From Prosthecobacter vanneervenii (GTDB lineage Bacteria; Verrucomicrobiota; Verrucomicrobiia; Verrucomicrobiales; Verrucomicrobiaceae): a DNA stretch of 64,000 nt. Every line of letters starts with the position of its first letter. The stretch's first letter is position 1. The stretch is from the NCBI RefSeq assembly GCF_014203095.1, contig NZ_JACHIG010000002.1, positions 177,695-241,694 of the forward strand. The letters are read 5' to 3'. This document shows, piece by piece, positions 16,043-25,176 of the stretch. Made by a program: the position numbers and the translations under genes. The notes below the pieces were generated by a model that saw only the letters and a list, made by a program, of their open reading frames with translations, searched no databases and was not told the DNA's origin.

Positions 16043-18634
16043 ATGCCCAAAGCCCTGATCATTGCCGAAAAGCCCAGCGTGGCAGCCGATCTTGCCCGCG
16101 CTCTAGCCAAAGCCCCCGGCATGACGCCATTCGCCAAAGAGAAGGACTGGTACGAAAACGAAACCCACGTCATCTCCTCCGCCGTTGGCCACCTGCTGGA
16201 GCTGGGCATGCCCATGGTCAACGGCAAGAAAATCGGCTGGGGCTTCACCAGCCTGCCGATCATGCCGGAGAAGTTTGAGCTCAATCCCATCGAGAGCAGC
16301 GAGGACCGCTATAAACTCCTGACCCGCCTGCTCAAGCGCAAGGACATAGACACCGTCATCAATGCATGCGACGCCGGCCGTGAGGGGGAACTGATCTTCC
16401 GCTACATCATGGATGCCAGCGGCTGCAAAAAGCCCGTGCAGCGTCTCTGGATGCAGTCCATGACCCAAGGTGCCATCCTCGATGCGTACAAAAACCTGCG
16501 CACCGACGAGCAGATGATGCCCCTGGCGGACGCCGCCAAATGCCGCAGCGAAAGCGACTGGCTGGTGGGCATCAACGGCACCCGTGCGCTCACCGCCCTG
16601 AACTCCCGCCACGGCGGCTTCCGCCTCACCCCCGTGGGCCGTGTGCAGACCCCCACGCTCTCCGTGCTGGCCCAGCGCGAGCGCGACATCGCCGCCTTTG
16701 TGCCGCGCACCTACTTTGAAGCCATTGCCCTGTTTGAAGTGCCCGCCGGCCGTTATGCGGGCCGCTGGATCGACGAGAGCTTCAAGAAGGACGAAACCGA
16801 CGAGCACAAGAAAGCCGAGCGCATCTGGGACCAGGGCACGGCCCAAGCTATTGCTGACCGCTGCAACGGCAAGCCGGGCGTCATCGAGCAGACCACCAAG
16901 CCCGCACGCCAAGCCCCTCCCCTGCTCTACGATCTGACCAGCCTGCAACGCGAGGCCAGCAACCGCTTCGGCTTTTCCGCCCGCCGTACGCTGCAGATCG
17001 CGCAGGCGCTGTATGAAAAGTTCAAGGTGCTGACCTATCCTCGTACCGACTCCCGCCACCTGCCTGAAGATTACCTCGGCACCGTGACGGGTACGCTGAA
17101 GACCTTTGCCAGCCACGACAGCCGCAAGCAGGACGCCCTGCCGCATGAGCTGGGCACGCACGCCGCCACCGCGCTGGACAACAAGTGGGTGCGCCCGAAC
17201 AAGCGCATCTTTGACAGCAGCAAAGTCAGCGACCACTTCGCCATCATCCCCACCGGCCAAATTCCGCCGAAGGAGCTGCCCGAGGCCGAGCAGAAGCTCT
17301 TCGACATGGTGGCCCGCCGCTTTGTGGCAGTGTTCTTCCCTGCCGCCGAGTTTGAAGTGACCACCCGCATCACCCGCGTGGGTCAGGACGCCTTCCAGAG
17401 CAACGGCAAGGTGCTCAAGGAAGCCGGCTGGCTGGCTGTGTATGGCAAGAAAGCCGCCGAAGAAGCCGCCGAGGAAGGCGAGGACTCCGGCAAGCTGCTC
17501 GTGGCCGCGAACACTGGCGACAAGGCGCAAACTCTCGATGTCGAGGTGAACGAGCACCAGACCAAGCCGCCGCCCCGCTACACGGAAGCCACCATCCTTT
17601 CCATGATGGAAGGCGCCGGCAAGCTGGTGGAAGACGAAGAACTCGCGGAAGCGATGAGCGAGCGAGGCCTGGGCACCCCCGCCACACGCGCCGCCATCAT
17701 CGAAGGCCTGATCATGGATCGCTACATCGAGCGTGTGCAGCGTGACTTCCATGTGACCGCCAAAGGGCTGGCACTGATTGATCAGATCAGCGCCATCGGC
17801 ATTGATGCCCTGCGTTCTCCGGAAATGACCGGCCAGTGGGAATACAAGCTGCGCCAGATGGAGCAGCGCCAGCTGGACCGTGAAAAGTTCATGCGGGAGA
17901 TCCGCAGCCTGACCAAGGACGTGGTGGAAAAGACCAAGGCCTACTCCAAGGCGGCCAAGGACAAGGTCTTCCCCGACTTCCCCGCCACCTGCGGCACCTG
18001 TGGCAGCAAGGAAGGCTACAAGCAGACCGAGGAATTTTACGGCTGCAAAAACCCCAAGTGCAAGGTGCGCGTGTTCAAGACCGTGGCCGGACGCACTCTG
18101 ACAGACGACGAGATCCGCACGCTCATCGAGCAGCGCTTTGTGGGCCCGCTCGAGGGCTTCCGCAGCAAAAAGGGCAAGGAATTCAGCGCCGGACTCCAGG
18201 TCAAGGAGGACATGAAAGTGGCTTTTGTCTTTGGCGACGGCTCCGACCCCGACAGCATCAACTGGGACGAGTGCCCCGTCATCACCGACTGCCCCGTGTG
18301 CGCCAAGAAGGGCCGCAAGGGCGAGAAGATCTACGAGACGCCCGACGCCTATCAGTGCAAGGTGAACGCCAACGAGTCCTCCAAGTGCAACGCCCGCCTG
18401 CCCAAGAAGCTCTGCCAGAAGGACATCACGCCGGAAAACGCGCGCGAGTTTTTCCACGATGGCAAGACCTCCCTCATCACGGGCATGATCTCCAAGCGCG
18501 GCCGCCCCTTCAGCAGCTTCCTCATCTGCACCCCCGGCGAAAAACGCCTTATGAGCTGGGAGTTCCCGCCGCGTGAAACCAAGCCGAAGGCCGAGAAGAA
18601 GCCTAAAAAGCCGGCAGGCGTGAGCGGGCGATGA
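16043..18634 (+). CDS. topB: Type IA DNA topoisomerase (topoisomerase III)
   Basis: An 863-aa enzyme that passes single DNA strands, resolving hypernegative supercoils and recombination intermediates. The N-terminal Toprim domain starts LIIAEKPSVAADLARAL and has the DAGREGELIFR metal motif. The catalytic tyrosine is Tyr332 in TYPRTDSRHLP, and the strand-gate regions GLGTPATRAAIIEGL and PVGRVQTPTLSV are intact. The C-terminus (from about residue 650) holds Cys pairs CGTCGS/CKNPKC and CPVC/C, then FFHDGKTSLITGM, a topoisomerase C-terminal repeat. The tail is Lys/Pro-rich. It is longer than E. coli TopB (653 aa) because of this C-terminal extension. ATG 16043 is the only sensible start. Confidence 0.95.
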   Translation: MPKALIIAEKPSVAADLARALAKAPGMTPFAKEKDWYENETHVISSAVGHLLELGMPMVNGKKIGWGFTSLPIMPEKFELNPIESSEDRYKLLTRLLKRKDIDTVINACDAGREGELIFRYIMDASGCKKPVQRLWMQSMTQGAILDAYKNLRTDEQMMPLADAAKCRSESDWLVGINGTRALTALNSRHGGFRLTPVGRVQTPTLSVLAQRERDIAAFVPRTYFEAIALFEVPAGRYAGRWIDESFKKDETDEHKKAERIWDQGTAQAIADRCNGKPGVIEQTTKPARQAPPLLYDLTSLQREASNRFGFSARRTLQIAQALYEKFKVLTYPRTDSRHLPEDYLGTVTGTLKTFASHDSRKQDALPHELGTHAATALDNKWVRPNKRIFDSSKVSDHFAIIPTGQIPPKELPEAEQKLFDMVARRFVAVFFPAAEFEVTTRITRVGQDAFQSNGKVLKEAGWLAVYGKKAAEEAAEEGEDSGKLLVAANTGDKAQTLDVEVNEHQTKPPPRYTEATILSMMEGAGKLVEDEELAEAMSERGLGTPATRAAIIEGLIMDRYIERVQRDFHVTAKGLALIDQISAIGIDALRSPEMTGQWEYKLRQMEQRQLDREKFMREIRSLTKDVVEKTKAYSKAAKDKVFPDFPATCGTCGSKEGYKQTEEFYGCKNPKCKVRVFKTVAGRTLTDDEIRTLIEQRFVGPLEGFRSKKGKEFSAGLQVKEDMKVAFVFGDGSDPDSINWDECPVITDCPVCAKKGRKGEKIYETPDAYQCKVNANESSKCNARLPKKLCQKDITPENAREFFHDGKTSLITGMISKRGRPFSSFLICTPGEKRLMSWEFPPRETKPKAEKKPKKPAGVSGR

Positions 18635-18688
18635 TCCATGTGATGCAGGCACTCATACCTGCAAAACGAGAGTCCTAAGCACATTCAT

Positions 18689-18708
18689 TGCGGGCAGGAG
18701 TGCCCGCA
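18689..18708. terminator. Hairpin between convergent topB and thioesterase genes
   Basis: The 8-bp perfect stem TGCGGGCA / TGCCCGCA with a GGAG loop sits in the short gap between two convergent genes. It lacks a T tract. Confidence 0.5.
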
Positions 18709-18713
18709 TCGCT

Positions 18714-19136
18714 TCAAGCCTTCATCAGATGCTCGTACTTTACCTTCCAGTCGTCAGGAAGGCGCACGGGCCTGCCCTCCGGCATCTGCACAAGTGCGAG
18801 TGACTGGCGGCAGGTGATGAGCAGGGCGTTGTCCTCAGCGCGGCGCATTTCAAAGGCGCACCAGAAGCGCACGCGCTCCACGCTTTCCAGACGGCCGTGG
18901 ATGACGAGTTCGTCTCCCAGCTTTCCGGGTTTTTTGTAGTCGATCTCAGTGCGGACCACGACGGGAAAGAGGTGTGTCTGTGCCATCTCGCGCAGTTTCA
19001 TGCCCATCAGCGCAGCCAGGCGCGTGCGCGCGGTTTCGATCATGCGCAGGTAGGCGATGTTGTGCACCACGCCGCCGCAGTCGGTGTCGAAGAACATGAC
19101 CTCTTCGCGGGTCTCGATGGTCGGTGTGAGATGCAT
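18714..19136 (-). CDS. YbgC-like acyl-CoA thioesterase (hotdog fold)
   Basis: A 140-aa single hotdog-domain protein. The active-site signature FFDTDCGGVVHNIAYLRM matches the 4HBT/YbgC pattern (Asp nucleophile, Gly-Val-Val, aromatic), and later strands (VVVRTEIDYKKP, FWCAFEMRR) fit the family. Such enzymes hydrolyse short acyl-CoA or acyl-ACP thioesters in the cytoplasm; in some bacteria YbgC is tied to the Tol-Pal envelope system, but no tol genes are nearby. The ATG at 19136 is preferred over a start at 19190 because the longer form would overlap ispH; the start then lies only 4 nt after the ispH stop, implying co-transcription. Confidence 0.87.
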   Translation of the reverse strand: MHLTPTIETREEVMFFDTDCGGVVHNIAYLRMIETARTRLAALMGMKLREMAQTHLFPVVVRTEIDYKKPGKLGDELVIHGRLESVERVRFWCAFEMRRAEDNALLITCRQSLALVQMPEGRPVRLPDDWKVKYEHLMKA

Positions 19137-19140
19137 GGGA

Positions 19141-20379
19141 TCAGGCAAGAGCGGCACGCACGGCGGCCTCGTCAATGCCACGCAGGCCAAACACGCGCAG
19201 CACGGTGTCTTCGATCAGATTATTGGGGCAGGACGCACCGGCGGTGATGCCCACCGTTACGGGGCCGTCACTGGCCAGCTTGGCGGAGTAGCTTTCCTTT
19301 TCCGCTTTGATGTGGAGGTCAAAATGCACAATCTGCTCCAACGACTTGAGGCAGTCAGCGGTGCGGATGAAGAAGGTCGGCAGCCGCTGCTCGCCGATCT
19401 CAACGAGATGGGTGGTGTTGGAACTGTTGTAGCCGCCCACGACCAGCAGCACGTCCAGAGGCTGCTGCAGCAGGCCAAAAAGCGAGTCCTGGCGTTCCTG
19501 GGTGGCACCGCAGATGGTGTCAAACACCTGGAAATTGGCACCTCCGCTTTCCGCACCATCGCGGTCCAGCACGGCCTGCTTCAGGCGGCGCTGCACCTCC
19601 TCGGTTTCGGATTTGAGCATGGTGGTCTGATTGGCCACGCCGATGCGCTTGAGATGAAGATCAGGATCAAAGCCATCCGAATGAGCGCCGGATGGGAAAC
19701 GCTTCAGGAAAGCTTCTTTGTCTCCGCCATTGCGGATGTAGTCGCAAACATAATCCACGTCCGCCAAGGTGAGCACCACGAGGTAGTTTCCCATGCCGTC
19801 GTCTCCCATGGCGCGGGAAGAGGTGGCGCGGGTCTCCTCATGGCTGGCCTTACCGTGAATGATAGAGGTGAAGCCAGTCTTTGCGTATTGGCGCACACGC
19901 TTCCAAACACTCATCACGTCTCCACAGGTGGTGTCCACCACCATGCAGCCGCGGTCAGCGATGAGCTTCATGAGCCGGGTCTCGGCCCCAAAAGCGGGCA
20001 CTATCACCACATCATCAGGGGTCAGGGTGGCGACGGTGGACTCGTGCTCAGTATTGGGAATGCTGATGACCCCCATCTCCGAGAGTTGTCGGTTTACCTC
20101 CTGATTGTGAATGATCTCCCCTAGCAAGAAAACGCGCCTGTCGGCAAAGACTTTGCGTGCAGCGTAGGCCAGGTCGATAGCGCGCTCAACACCGTAGCAG
20201 AAGCCGAAATCGCGTGCCAGACGGACAGTGGTATTACCAATCTGGATGACACTACCCTTGGCGCGGAGCTGCTCAACGATCAGGCTTCGATAGTGGGTCT
20301 CCACCTCGGCCTGCACACGCTCCATCACCTCCGGAGTGCGAACATTCACACGACGAGCGGCTGGAGCGGGAGTAGGCAT
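19141..20379 (-). CDS. ispH: 4-hydroxy-3-methylbut-2-enyl diphosphate reductase
   Basis: IspH performs the last step of the MEP pathway, reducing HMBPP to IPP and DMAPP with a [4Fe-4S] cluster. The three cluster cysteines are visible: Cys61 in GFCYGVERA, Cys152 in VDTTCGDV and Cys290 in DTICGATQERQ. The substrate His motif GEIIHN and Asn-rich VGGYNSSNT with SCPNN near the end are also present. At 412 aa it is longer than the ~315-aa E. coli type and matches the longer cyanobacterial/plant-like form, with an N-terminal extension of about 50 residues and an insert near residue 185-245. It lies between an L,D-transpeptidase gene (23 bp upstream) and a thioesterase gene (4 bp downstream). Confidence 0.95.
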   Translation of the reverse strand: MPTPAPAARRVNVRTPEVMERVQAEVETHYRSLIVEQLRAKGSVIQIGNTTVRLARDFGFCYGVERAIDLAYAARKVFADRRVFLLGEIIHNQEVNRQLSEMGVISIPNTEHESTVATLTPDDVVIVPAFGAETRLMKLIADRGCMVVDTTCGDVMSVWKRVRQYAKTGFTSIIHGKASHEETRATSSRAMGDDGMGNYLVVLTLADVDYVCDYIRNGGDKEAFLKRFPSGAHSDGFDPDLHLKRIGVANQTTMLKSETEEVQRRLKQAVLDRDGAESGGANFQVFDTICGATQERQDSLFGLLQQPLDVLLVVGGYNSSNTTHLVEIGEQRLPTFFIRTADCLKSLEQIVHFDLHIKAEKESYSAKLASDGPVTVGITAGASCPNNLIEDTVLRVFGLRGIDEAAVRAALA

Positions 20380-20402
20380 GAGATGAGAGGATAAAAGTTA
20401 GA

Positions 20403-21029
20403 CTAGAAGCGGAGCTTGCGGCCAGCGGCGGCGTCTTCAAAGAACTCACTGCTCATGAGGTAAGCACGGTTCGGGTTCGGCAGGGGGCCGTCGTCGATCG
20501 TGGGGAGTGTCTTGCCGATGGTAGCGTCCTCAGGCTGGGAGGGGGCGATGTTAATCGGGGTGCCCACCTTGGTGAGGGAGAAGAGCTTGCGGGCGGTGTT
20601 CATTGGCAGGCGGATGCAGCCGTGGGTGCAGGGATAGGGCTTCACAAAGCCCCAGTGCAGGCCGTAGGCGGGCTTCCACTCCTGCCAGTAGGCCATGGGG
20701 TAGCCGGAATCCGGCTCGCTCACGCGACGCTTGCGCGCATCCTTGTAGCCGATGGTGTAGCTGCCCTGACCGGTGGCTCCGTTCACGCCGACAGCGCATG
20801 GGGAGGCCAGGAGGACCTTGTTCCCTTCCACGGCATACACGCGGCCCGCGCCGGTGCTGACCTTGATCTTCACATTGCCGGGATTGGTCGGCTGCGTCAC
20901 GGGCGGGTCAAAATCATGTCCATAATGGCCGGATTTTTTGACAGCGGCGCAGTTGCTCAGAGAGAGGGCGAGCCCCGCAAAGGCAAGCGCCTTCAGGGAA
21001 CGGCTGAGGGTGGAGTGAGAAGAATTCAT
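20403..21029 (-). CDS. L,D-transpeptidase lipoprotein (YkuD domain)
   Basis: A 208-aa lipoprotein: a signal peptide with lipobox LSLSNC gives acylated Cys27. The YkuD domain occupies the rest, with the catalytic motif THGCIRLP containing His136, Cys138 and Arg140, and an upstream YGLHWG histidine (His125). L,D-transpeptidases form 3-3 peptidoglycan cross-links or attach lipoproteins to the wall, acting in the periplasm. The ATG at 21029 gives a clean signal peptide. It is the promoter-proximal gene of a leftward three-gene operon with ispH and the thioesterase gene, and is divergent from gspE with a 112-bp gap. Confidence 0.88.
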   Translation of the reverse strand: MNSSHSTLSRSLKALAFAGLALSLSNCAAVKKSGHYGHDFDPPVTQPTNPGNVKIKVSTGAGRVYAVEGNKVLLASPCAVGVNGATGQGSYTIGYKDARKRRVSEPDSGYPMAYWQEWKPAYGLHWGFVKPYPCTHGCIRLPMNTARKLFSLTKVGTPINIAPSQPEDATIGKTLPTIDDGPLPNPNRAYLMSSEFFEDAAAGRKLRF

Positions 21030-21141
21030 GGAGAGTTGGCATGTAGCACACGTTTCCATCTGCTCCACCGTTTTTCTTCCTCTCAACTCCCTTGCAGAGA
21101 ACGAGAAACTTTGTCCTCCTTGGTGCGTTGTATCGCCGCTC

Positions 21142-22839
21142 ATGCCTTCACCTACTTTGATCGATGTCCTCGTGCGCACGGCCGCCAGCGCCGGGTGCGA
21201 GGAACCCACGCGCCTGCGCCACACTCTCGAGCTCGCCTCGGACAACCGCCAGCCGCTCATGGATGCACTGGTGGACAGCAGCATGGTGGATGAGGACCGC
21301 TTCTTTGCCCAGCTGGCCACCGGCCTGGGCATGCCCTACTCCGAAGAAGGCGTGGGGGAAGGCGCGGAGGGTCTGCGCAACAACTTCCCCGCCAAGCTGG
21401 CGCTGCGCCACCGCATCTGCCCCCTCCAGGTGACGGGGGGAGATGCCACCATCCTGACGTACAACCCCTTTGACCTCAGCGCACGCCAGGCCGTGGGCCA
21501 GGAACTGCGCAAGCGCGTGCACTGGCAGATCGCCCCGCGCCACCGCATCCTGGAGGCCCTGCATCAGGGCTACGGGGTCGGCGCTGAGAATTTTGAGGAA
21601 CTGCTCGAAGGCCGTGAAAGCGGCGATGACCACGACGACCTCAAGCAGGAAACCACCGTGCTGGATGAGGCGGACGAAGAAGCCACCGTGCTCAACTTTG
21701 TGAACCAGATCTTCCGCGAGGCACTCAAGGAGCGCGCCACGGACATCCACGTGGAGCCGCTGGAGCGTGATCTGCGCATCCGCTATCGAGTTGATGGCAA
21801 ACTGCTGGAAGTGCCCGTGCCGCCAAACATGCGGCTGCTGCAGGCATCACTCATCTCCCGCCTCAAGATCATGGCGCATCTGGACATCGCTGAGCGCCGC
21901 CTGCCACAGGACGGCCGCATCAACCTGGAGCTGGATGGCGAACCCATCGACGTGCGCGTGGCCACCATTCCCAGCGTCAACGGCGAGTCCGTGGCGCTGC
22001 GACTGCTCACCCGCAAGAAATTCGACCTCCAGGCCATCGGTCTGGACCCCGCCACAGAGGCTACCATCCGCAAGCTGCTGGCTGCGCCCAATGGCATCAT
22101 CCTCGTGACGGGCCCAACAGGCTCAGGAAAGTCGTCCACGCTTTACACCTTCCTTAAAGAGCTCAATACCAAGGATCGCCGTATCGTCACTATCGAAGAC
22201 CCCGTAGAAAACAAGCTGGATGGCATCATCCAGATCGCAGTGAAGCCGGAGATCGATCTGACCTTTGCCGCCGGCCTGCGCAGCATCCTGCGCGGTGACC
22301 CTAACGTGATCATGGTGGGTGAAATGCGCGACCAGGAGACCGTAGAGATCGCCATCCGCGGCGCGCTTACAGGTCACCTGGTCTTCTCCACGCTGCATAC
22401 CAATGACGCCGTCAGCGGCATCTCCCGTCTCATCGACATGGGCATTGAGCCCTTCATGATCTCCTCCTCCGTACGCGCCTTCCAGGCTCAGCGCCTCGTC
22501 CGCACGCTCTGCGGTTTGTGCAAGCAGCCCGCGCACCACGAAGACAGCCACCTGCGCACCATCGGCTTCCCGCTGGAGTGGAAAAACAAGCTCTTCAAAC
22601 CCGTTGGCTGCCGCGCCTGCCGCAATACCGGCTTCACCGGGCGCCTGGCCATCATGGAGATCTGCCTCATGACCGAGGCCCTTCAGGAGAAGATCAACGT
22701 CCGAGCCAACACCATCGAGCTCAAGGCCCAGGCCATCAAAGACGGCATGGTGCCCATGCGCCAGTACGGCTTCCGCAAGGCCTCCGAAGGCGTGACAACG
22801 ATCGAGGAAGTGATGACCGTCACGGCCGCCACGGAGTAG
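21142..22839 (+). CDS. gspE: Type II secretion ATPase GspE/PilB family
   Basis: A 565-aa cytoplasmic hexameric ATPase driving pseudopilus assembly. An N-terminal N1E/MshEN-like domain covers roughly residues 1-170 and the secretion NTPase domain the rest. Motifs are the Walker A GPTGSGKS (residues 324-331), Asp box DPVENK, Walker B VIMVGEMRDQET, His box GHLVFSTLHTNDA and the CxxC pairs LCGLC and CRAC of the zinc-binding insert. A Met replaces the usual Ile in the GEIRD-like motif. ATG 21142 is used; upstream in-frame sequence overlaps the divergent promoter. The neighbouring gspF-gspK order supports T2SS rather than type IV pili. It heads the 12-kb operon. Confidence 0.94.
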   Translation: MPSPTLIDVLVRTAASAGCEEPTRLRHTLELASDNRQPLMDALVDSSMVDEDRFFAQLATGLGMPYSEEGVGEGAEGLRNNFPAKLALRHRICPLQVTGGDATILTYNPFDLSARQAVGQELRKRVHWQIAPRHRILEALHQGYGVGAENFEELLEGRESGDDHDDLKQETTVLDEADEEATVLNFVNQIFREALKERATDIHVEPLERDLRIRYRVDGKLLEVPVPPNMRLLQASLISRLKIMAHLDIAERRLPQDGRINLELDGEPIDVRVATIPSVNGESVALRLLTRKKFDLQAIGLDPATEATIRKLLAAPNGIILVTGPTGSGKSSTLYTFLKELNTKDRRIVTIEDPVENKLDGIIQIAVKPEIDLTFAAGLRSILRGDPNVIMVGEMRDQETVEIAIRGALTGHLVFSTLHTNDAVSGISRLIDMGIEPFMISSSVRAFQAQRLVRTLCGLCKQPAHHEDSHLRTIGFPLEWKNKLFKPVGCRACRNTGFTGRLAIMEICLMTEALQEKINVRANTIELKAQAIKDGMVPMRQYGFRKASEGVTTIEEVMTVTAATE

Positions 22840-22874
22840 TGTTGCGCAGCCGTCCCTTGTGAATATCCTACCCC

Positions 22875-23129
22875 ATGACCATCGCCTCCAATCCGCCCAT
22901 TGAGATTCCGTTGGAACGCATGACCGCCCCCCAGAAGTGGGATCTGTTTCAGGTGCTCTGGGATGACCTCAGAGCCAGTGCGGACGACGAAGCTCTCTCG
23001 CCCGAGTGGCATGCAGATGTTTTGCGTGAACGCCTGGAACGCGAGGAGCGGGGCGAGGCCGTCTGGCGCAGCGTGGATGAAACCTTTGATCGCATTCGTG
23101 CCCAGATCGCTCATGGTCGTCCGAATTGA
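22875..23129 (+). CDS. Addiction-module antitoxin component
   Basis: An 84-aa acidic, helical protein whose C-terminal pattern (LSPEWHADVLRERLER, then VWRSVDETFDRI) matches the putative addiction-module component family (TIGR02574-like). These small antitoxins neutralise a RelE/ParE-type toxin encoded just downstream and typically autoregulate the pair. The stop overlaps the toxin start by 17 nt. The start is 35 bp after the gspE stop, so the cassette is embedded in the T2SS operon. Without database comparison the family assignment rests on pattern and on the adjacent toxin. Confidence 0.8.
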   Translation: MTIASNPPIEIPLERMTAPQKWDLFQVLWDDLRASADDEALSPEWHADVLRERLEREERGEAVWRSVDETFDRIRAQIAHGRPN

Positions 23130-23412
23130 GGAAGGAGCAGAACGTGATCTGTTGAGTGGCTTCTGGTTCTATGAGGATCAAGAGCCTGGGATGGGAGACT
23201 ATTGCCTGACCAAAATCCGCGAAGAGATTTTGGAACTGGCCGGGTGCGGCGGTGTTCATCGCAAACGCCACGGCTTTCATTTCTGCCCTGCACGACGCTT
23301 CCCTCATGGCTTTTATTATCAAATCAGCGGCGAGACTGTGAAAGTATACGCCGTTCTCGACTGCCGTCGCAATCCACGCTGGATACGCCGTCGGCTCAAA
23401 GATCGCTCCTAA
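23113..23412 (+). CDS. RelE/ParE-family toxin
   Basis: A 99-aa basic protein with the compact RelE/ParE layout: an N-terminal helix pair (EEGAERDLLSGFWFYE, then LTKIREEILELA) followed by beta strands FPHGFYYQISGETVKVYAVLD and a final basic strand RRNPRWIRRRL. Such toxins inhibit gyrase (ParE) or cleave ribosome-bound mRNA (RelE); sequence alone does not decide which. ATG 23113 lies inside the antitoxin gene, giving coupled translation. The stop is only 9 bp before gspF, so transcription through the T2SS operon must cross it. Confidence 0.82.
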   Translation: MVVRIEEGAERDLLSGFWFYEDQEPGMGDYCLTKIREEILELAGCGGVHRKRHGFHFCPARRFPHGFYYQISGETVKVYAVLDCRRNPRWIRRRLKDRS

Positions 23413-23421
23413 CCCCCAAAG

Positions 23422-24651
23422 ATGCCCGCTTTCACCTACACCGCACTCACCGCCACCGGACAGACAGTCTCGGGCTCGATCACGGTCGGCTCGCGCGCGG
23501 AGGCGTTTCGAAAGATCGAGGCGCAGTCGCTCACACCAGTGAAGGTCACTCAGGAGGAAAAAGCGGGAGCGGCGAAGACGACGAAGAATGTGGACGAAGG
23601 ACCGGTAACGATGAAGCGCGCGCAGCTCATCCTTTTCACCGAAGAGCTGGCAGACCTGCTGGATGGCGGACTGCAAATCGACCAGGCCTTCCGCGTCATG
23701 CAGGAGCGGCAGGAATCCGGAGCGCTGCGCCGTGTGGCCGCCACCATGCGCAATGAATTGCGCGAGGGCTCCTCCGTAGCCAAGGCGCTGCGCAAGGCCT
23801 CCCCCAGCTTTGACGATCTCTACTGCAACCTGGCCGCCGCAGGCGAAGTCAGCGGCTCCCTGCCGAGCATCCTGCGCCGTCTGGCCAACAACCTCGTGGT
23901 TATGGCAGACCTGCAGGCCAAGGTGACTCAGGCCATGATCTACCCGGCTTTCCTCATCGGCGCGTGTGTGGTGCTCATGATTGTGTTCATGACCTTCATG
24001 GTACCGCAGATCATGGATCTCATGGGCAAGAACGGCCAGAAGCTCCCGGCCGCCACGCAGTTGCTCATCAATTTCAACCACTTCATGGGCGAGTGGTGGT
24101 GGGTCATAGGCATTATCATCACCGCCATCGTGCTGACCTTCCGCGGCTACATCTCCAGCCCAGCAGGCCGCATGTGGTGGGATGAGACGAAGCTGAACCT
24201 GCCGCTTTTCGGTCCCATCATGAGCATGCGTTTCTACGCACAGTTTGCCCACTCGCTGGGGAACCTCATCATGAACGGCGTACCGCTGCTCAACAGCATA
24301 CGCCTGGTGTCCAAGATTTCCGCCAATGTCTTCATCCAGTCGCTCCTGGCCAAAGTCACCACCCTCGTCTCCGAAGGTGCTCCACTCTCCAGCACACTGC
24401 GCAAGGTGGGCAGCTTCCCCCTGCTGCTGGCAGACATGATCGCCGTGGGCGAACAGACCGGCCAGTTGGGCAAATCCATGGAAAAATGCGCCGCCCGCTA
24501 CGACAAGGAGCTGGACAAGCGTATCAAACGCATGACCTCGATGATAACGCCCATCATTCTCGTCATCATGGCCGTCATGGTCGGCACCGTGGCCTACTCG
24601 ATTGTCGCCGCCATCGCCCAGAGCGTCACCGGCATTCGTGGCGGCGGCTAG
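23422..24651 (+). CDS. gspF: Type II secretion inner-membrane platform protein GspF
   Basis: A 409-aa protein with two repeated GspF/PilC cytoplasmic domains, each followed by membrane helices. The N-terminal motif is FTYTALTATGQTVSGSI; domain 1 includes FTEELADLLDGGLQ and GEVSGSLPSIL, and domain 2 FAHSLGNLIMNGVPL and GEQTGQLGKSM. Membrane segments lie near residues 175-195, 220-240 and 375-400. It is the platform that converts GspE ATPase work into pseudopilin extraction. At 409 aa it has the usual family length. It follows the toxin gene by 9 bp. Confidence 0.94.
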   Translation: MPAFTYTALTATGQTVSGSITVGSRAEAFRKIEAQSLTPVKVTQEEKAGAAKTTKNVDEGPVTMKRAQLILFTEELADLLDGGLQIDQAFRVMQERQESGALRRVAATMRNELREGSSVAKALRKASPSFDDLYCNLAAAGEVSGSLPSILRRLANNLVVMADLQAKVTQAMIYPAFLIGACVVLMIVFMTFMVPQIMDLMGKNGQKLPAATQLLINFNHFMGEWWWVIGIIITAIVLTFRGYISSPAGRMWWDETKLNLPLFGPIMSMRFYAQFAHSLGNLIMNGVPLLNSIRLVSKISANVFIQSLLAKVTTLVSEGAPLSSTLRKVGSFPLLLADMIAVGEQTGQLGKSMEKCAARYDKELDKRIKRMTSMITPIILVIMAVMVGTVAYSIVAAIAQSVTGIRGGG

Positions 24652-24716
24652 GGCTGCGCAACCAACCTCATTTCCTTCTGTTCATAAACTCATAAATCCT
24701 GTTCAATCGTCCCATC

Positions 24717-25169
24717 ATGAAAATCCGCACACCGCATCATCAGCACCGCTCCACAGCCGCCTTCACGCTCATCGAAATCGTCATCACCCTGACGATCATC
24801 GCCATCCTGGCTTCCGGCTCGATCTACCTGCTCAAAGGCCAGATCGACTCTGCCAAGGACACCCGTGTGGACAGCGACATCCAGGCCATCGGTCTGGCGC
24901 TGCAGTCCTATGAGTCCCGCGCCCTCCGCATGCCCACCACCGAACAGGGTCTGATGGCGCTGGTGGAAAAGCCCACCATCGAGCCCGTGCCTGAAAACTA
25001 CCGCCCCTTCATGGAGGAGCTGCCCAAGGACCCTTGGGGCTCCCCTTACAAGTACCGTTTCCCCGCCCAAAAGTCCAAGAAGCCCTACGACCTCTGGACC
25101 GCCGGCCCTGATGGCGCAGACGGCACAGACGACGACATCGGCAACTGGAAGAAATCAGCGGCCAAGTAA
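24717..25169 (+). CDS. gspG: Major pseudopilin GspG
   Basis: A 150-aa type II secretion major pseudopilin. A basic leader of about 15 residues ends in Ala-Ala before the class III signal FTLIEIVITLTII, with Glu at +5; Ala replaces the usual Gly at -1. The body has the GspG hallmarks MPTTEQGLMALV, LPKDPWGSPYKY and the calcium-site stretch GPDGADGTDDDIGNW. It assembles the periplasmic pseudopilus after cleavage by a prepilin peptidase, which is not encoded here. The start ATG 24717 follows a 65-bp gap after gspF. Confidence 0.93.
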   Translation: MKIRTPHHQHRSTAAFTLIEIVITLTIIAILASGSIYLLKGQIDSAKDTRVDSDIQAIGLALQSYESRALRMPTTEQGLMALVEKPTIEPVPENYRPFMEELPKDPWGSPYKYRFPAQKSKKPYDLWTAGPDGADGTDDDIGNWKKSAAK

Positions 25170-25176
25170 CTAACCC

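Noticed and set aside
16103-18652. 849-aa open frame antisense to topB
   Set aside because: It mirrors the whole topB gene, has no recognisable motif and is explained by high-GC codon bias leaving the antisense frame open.
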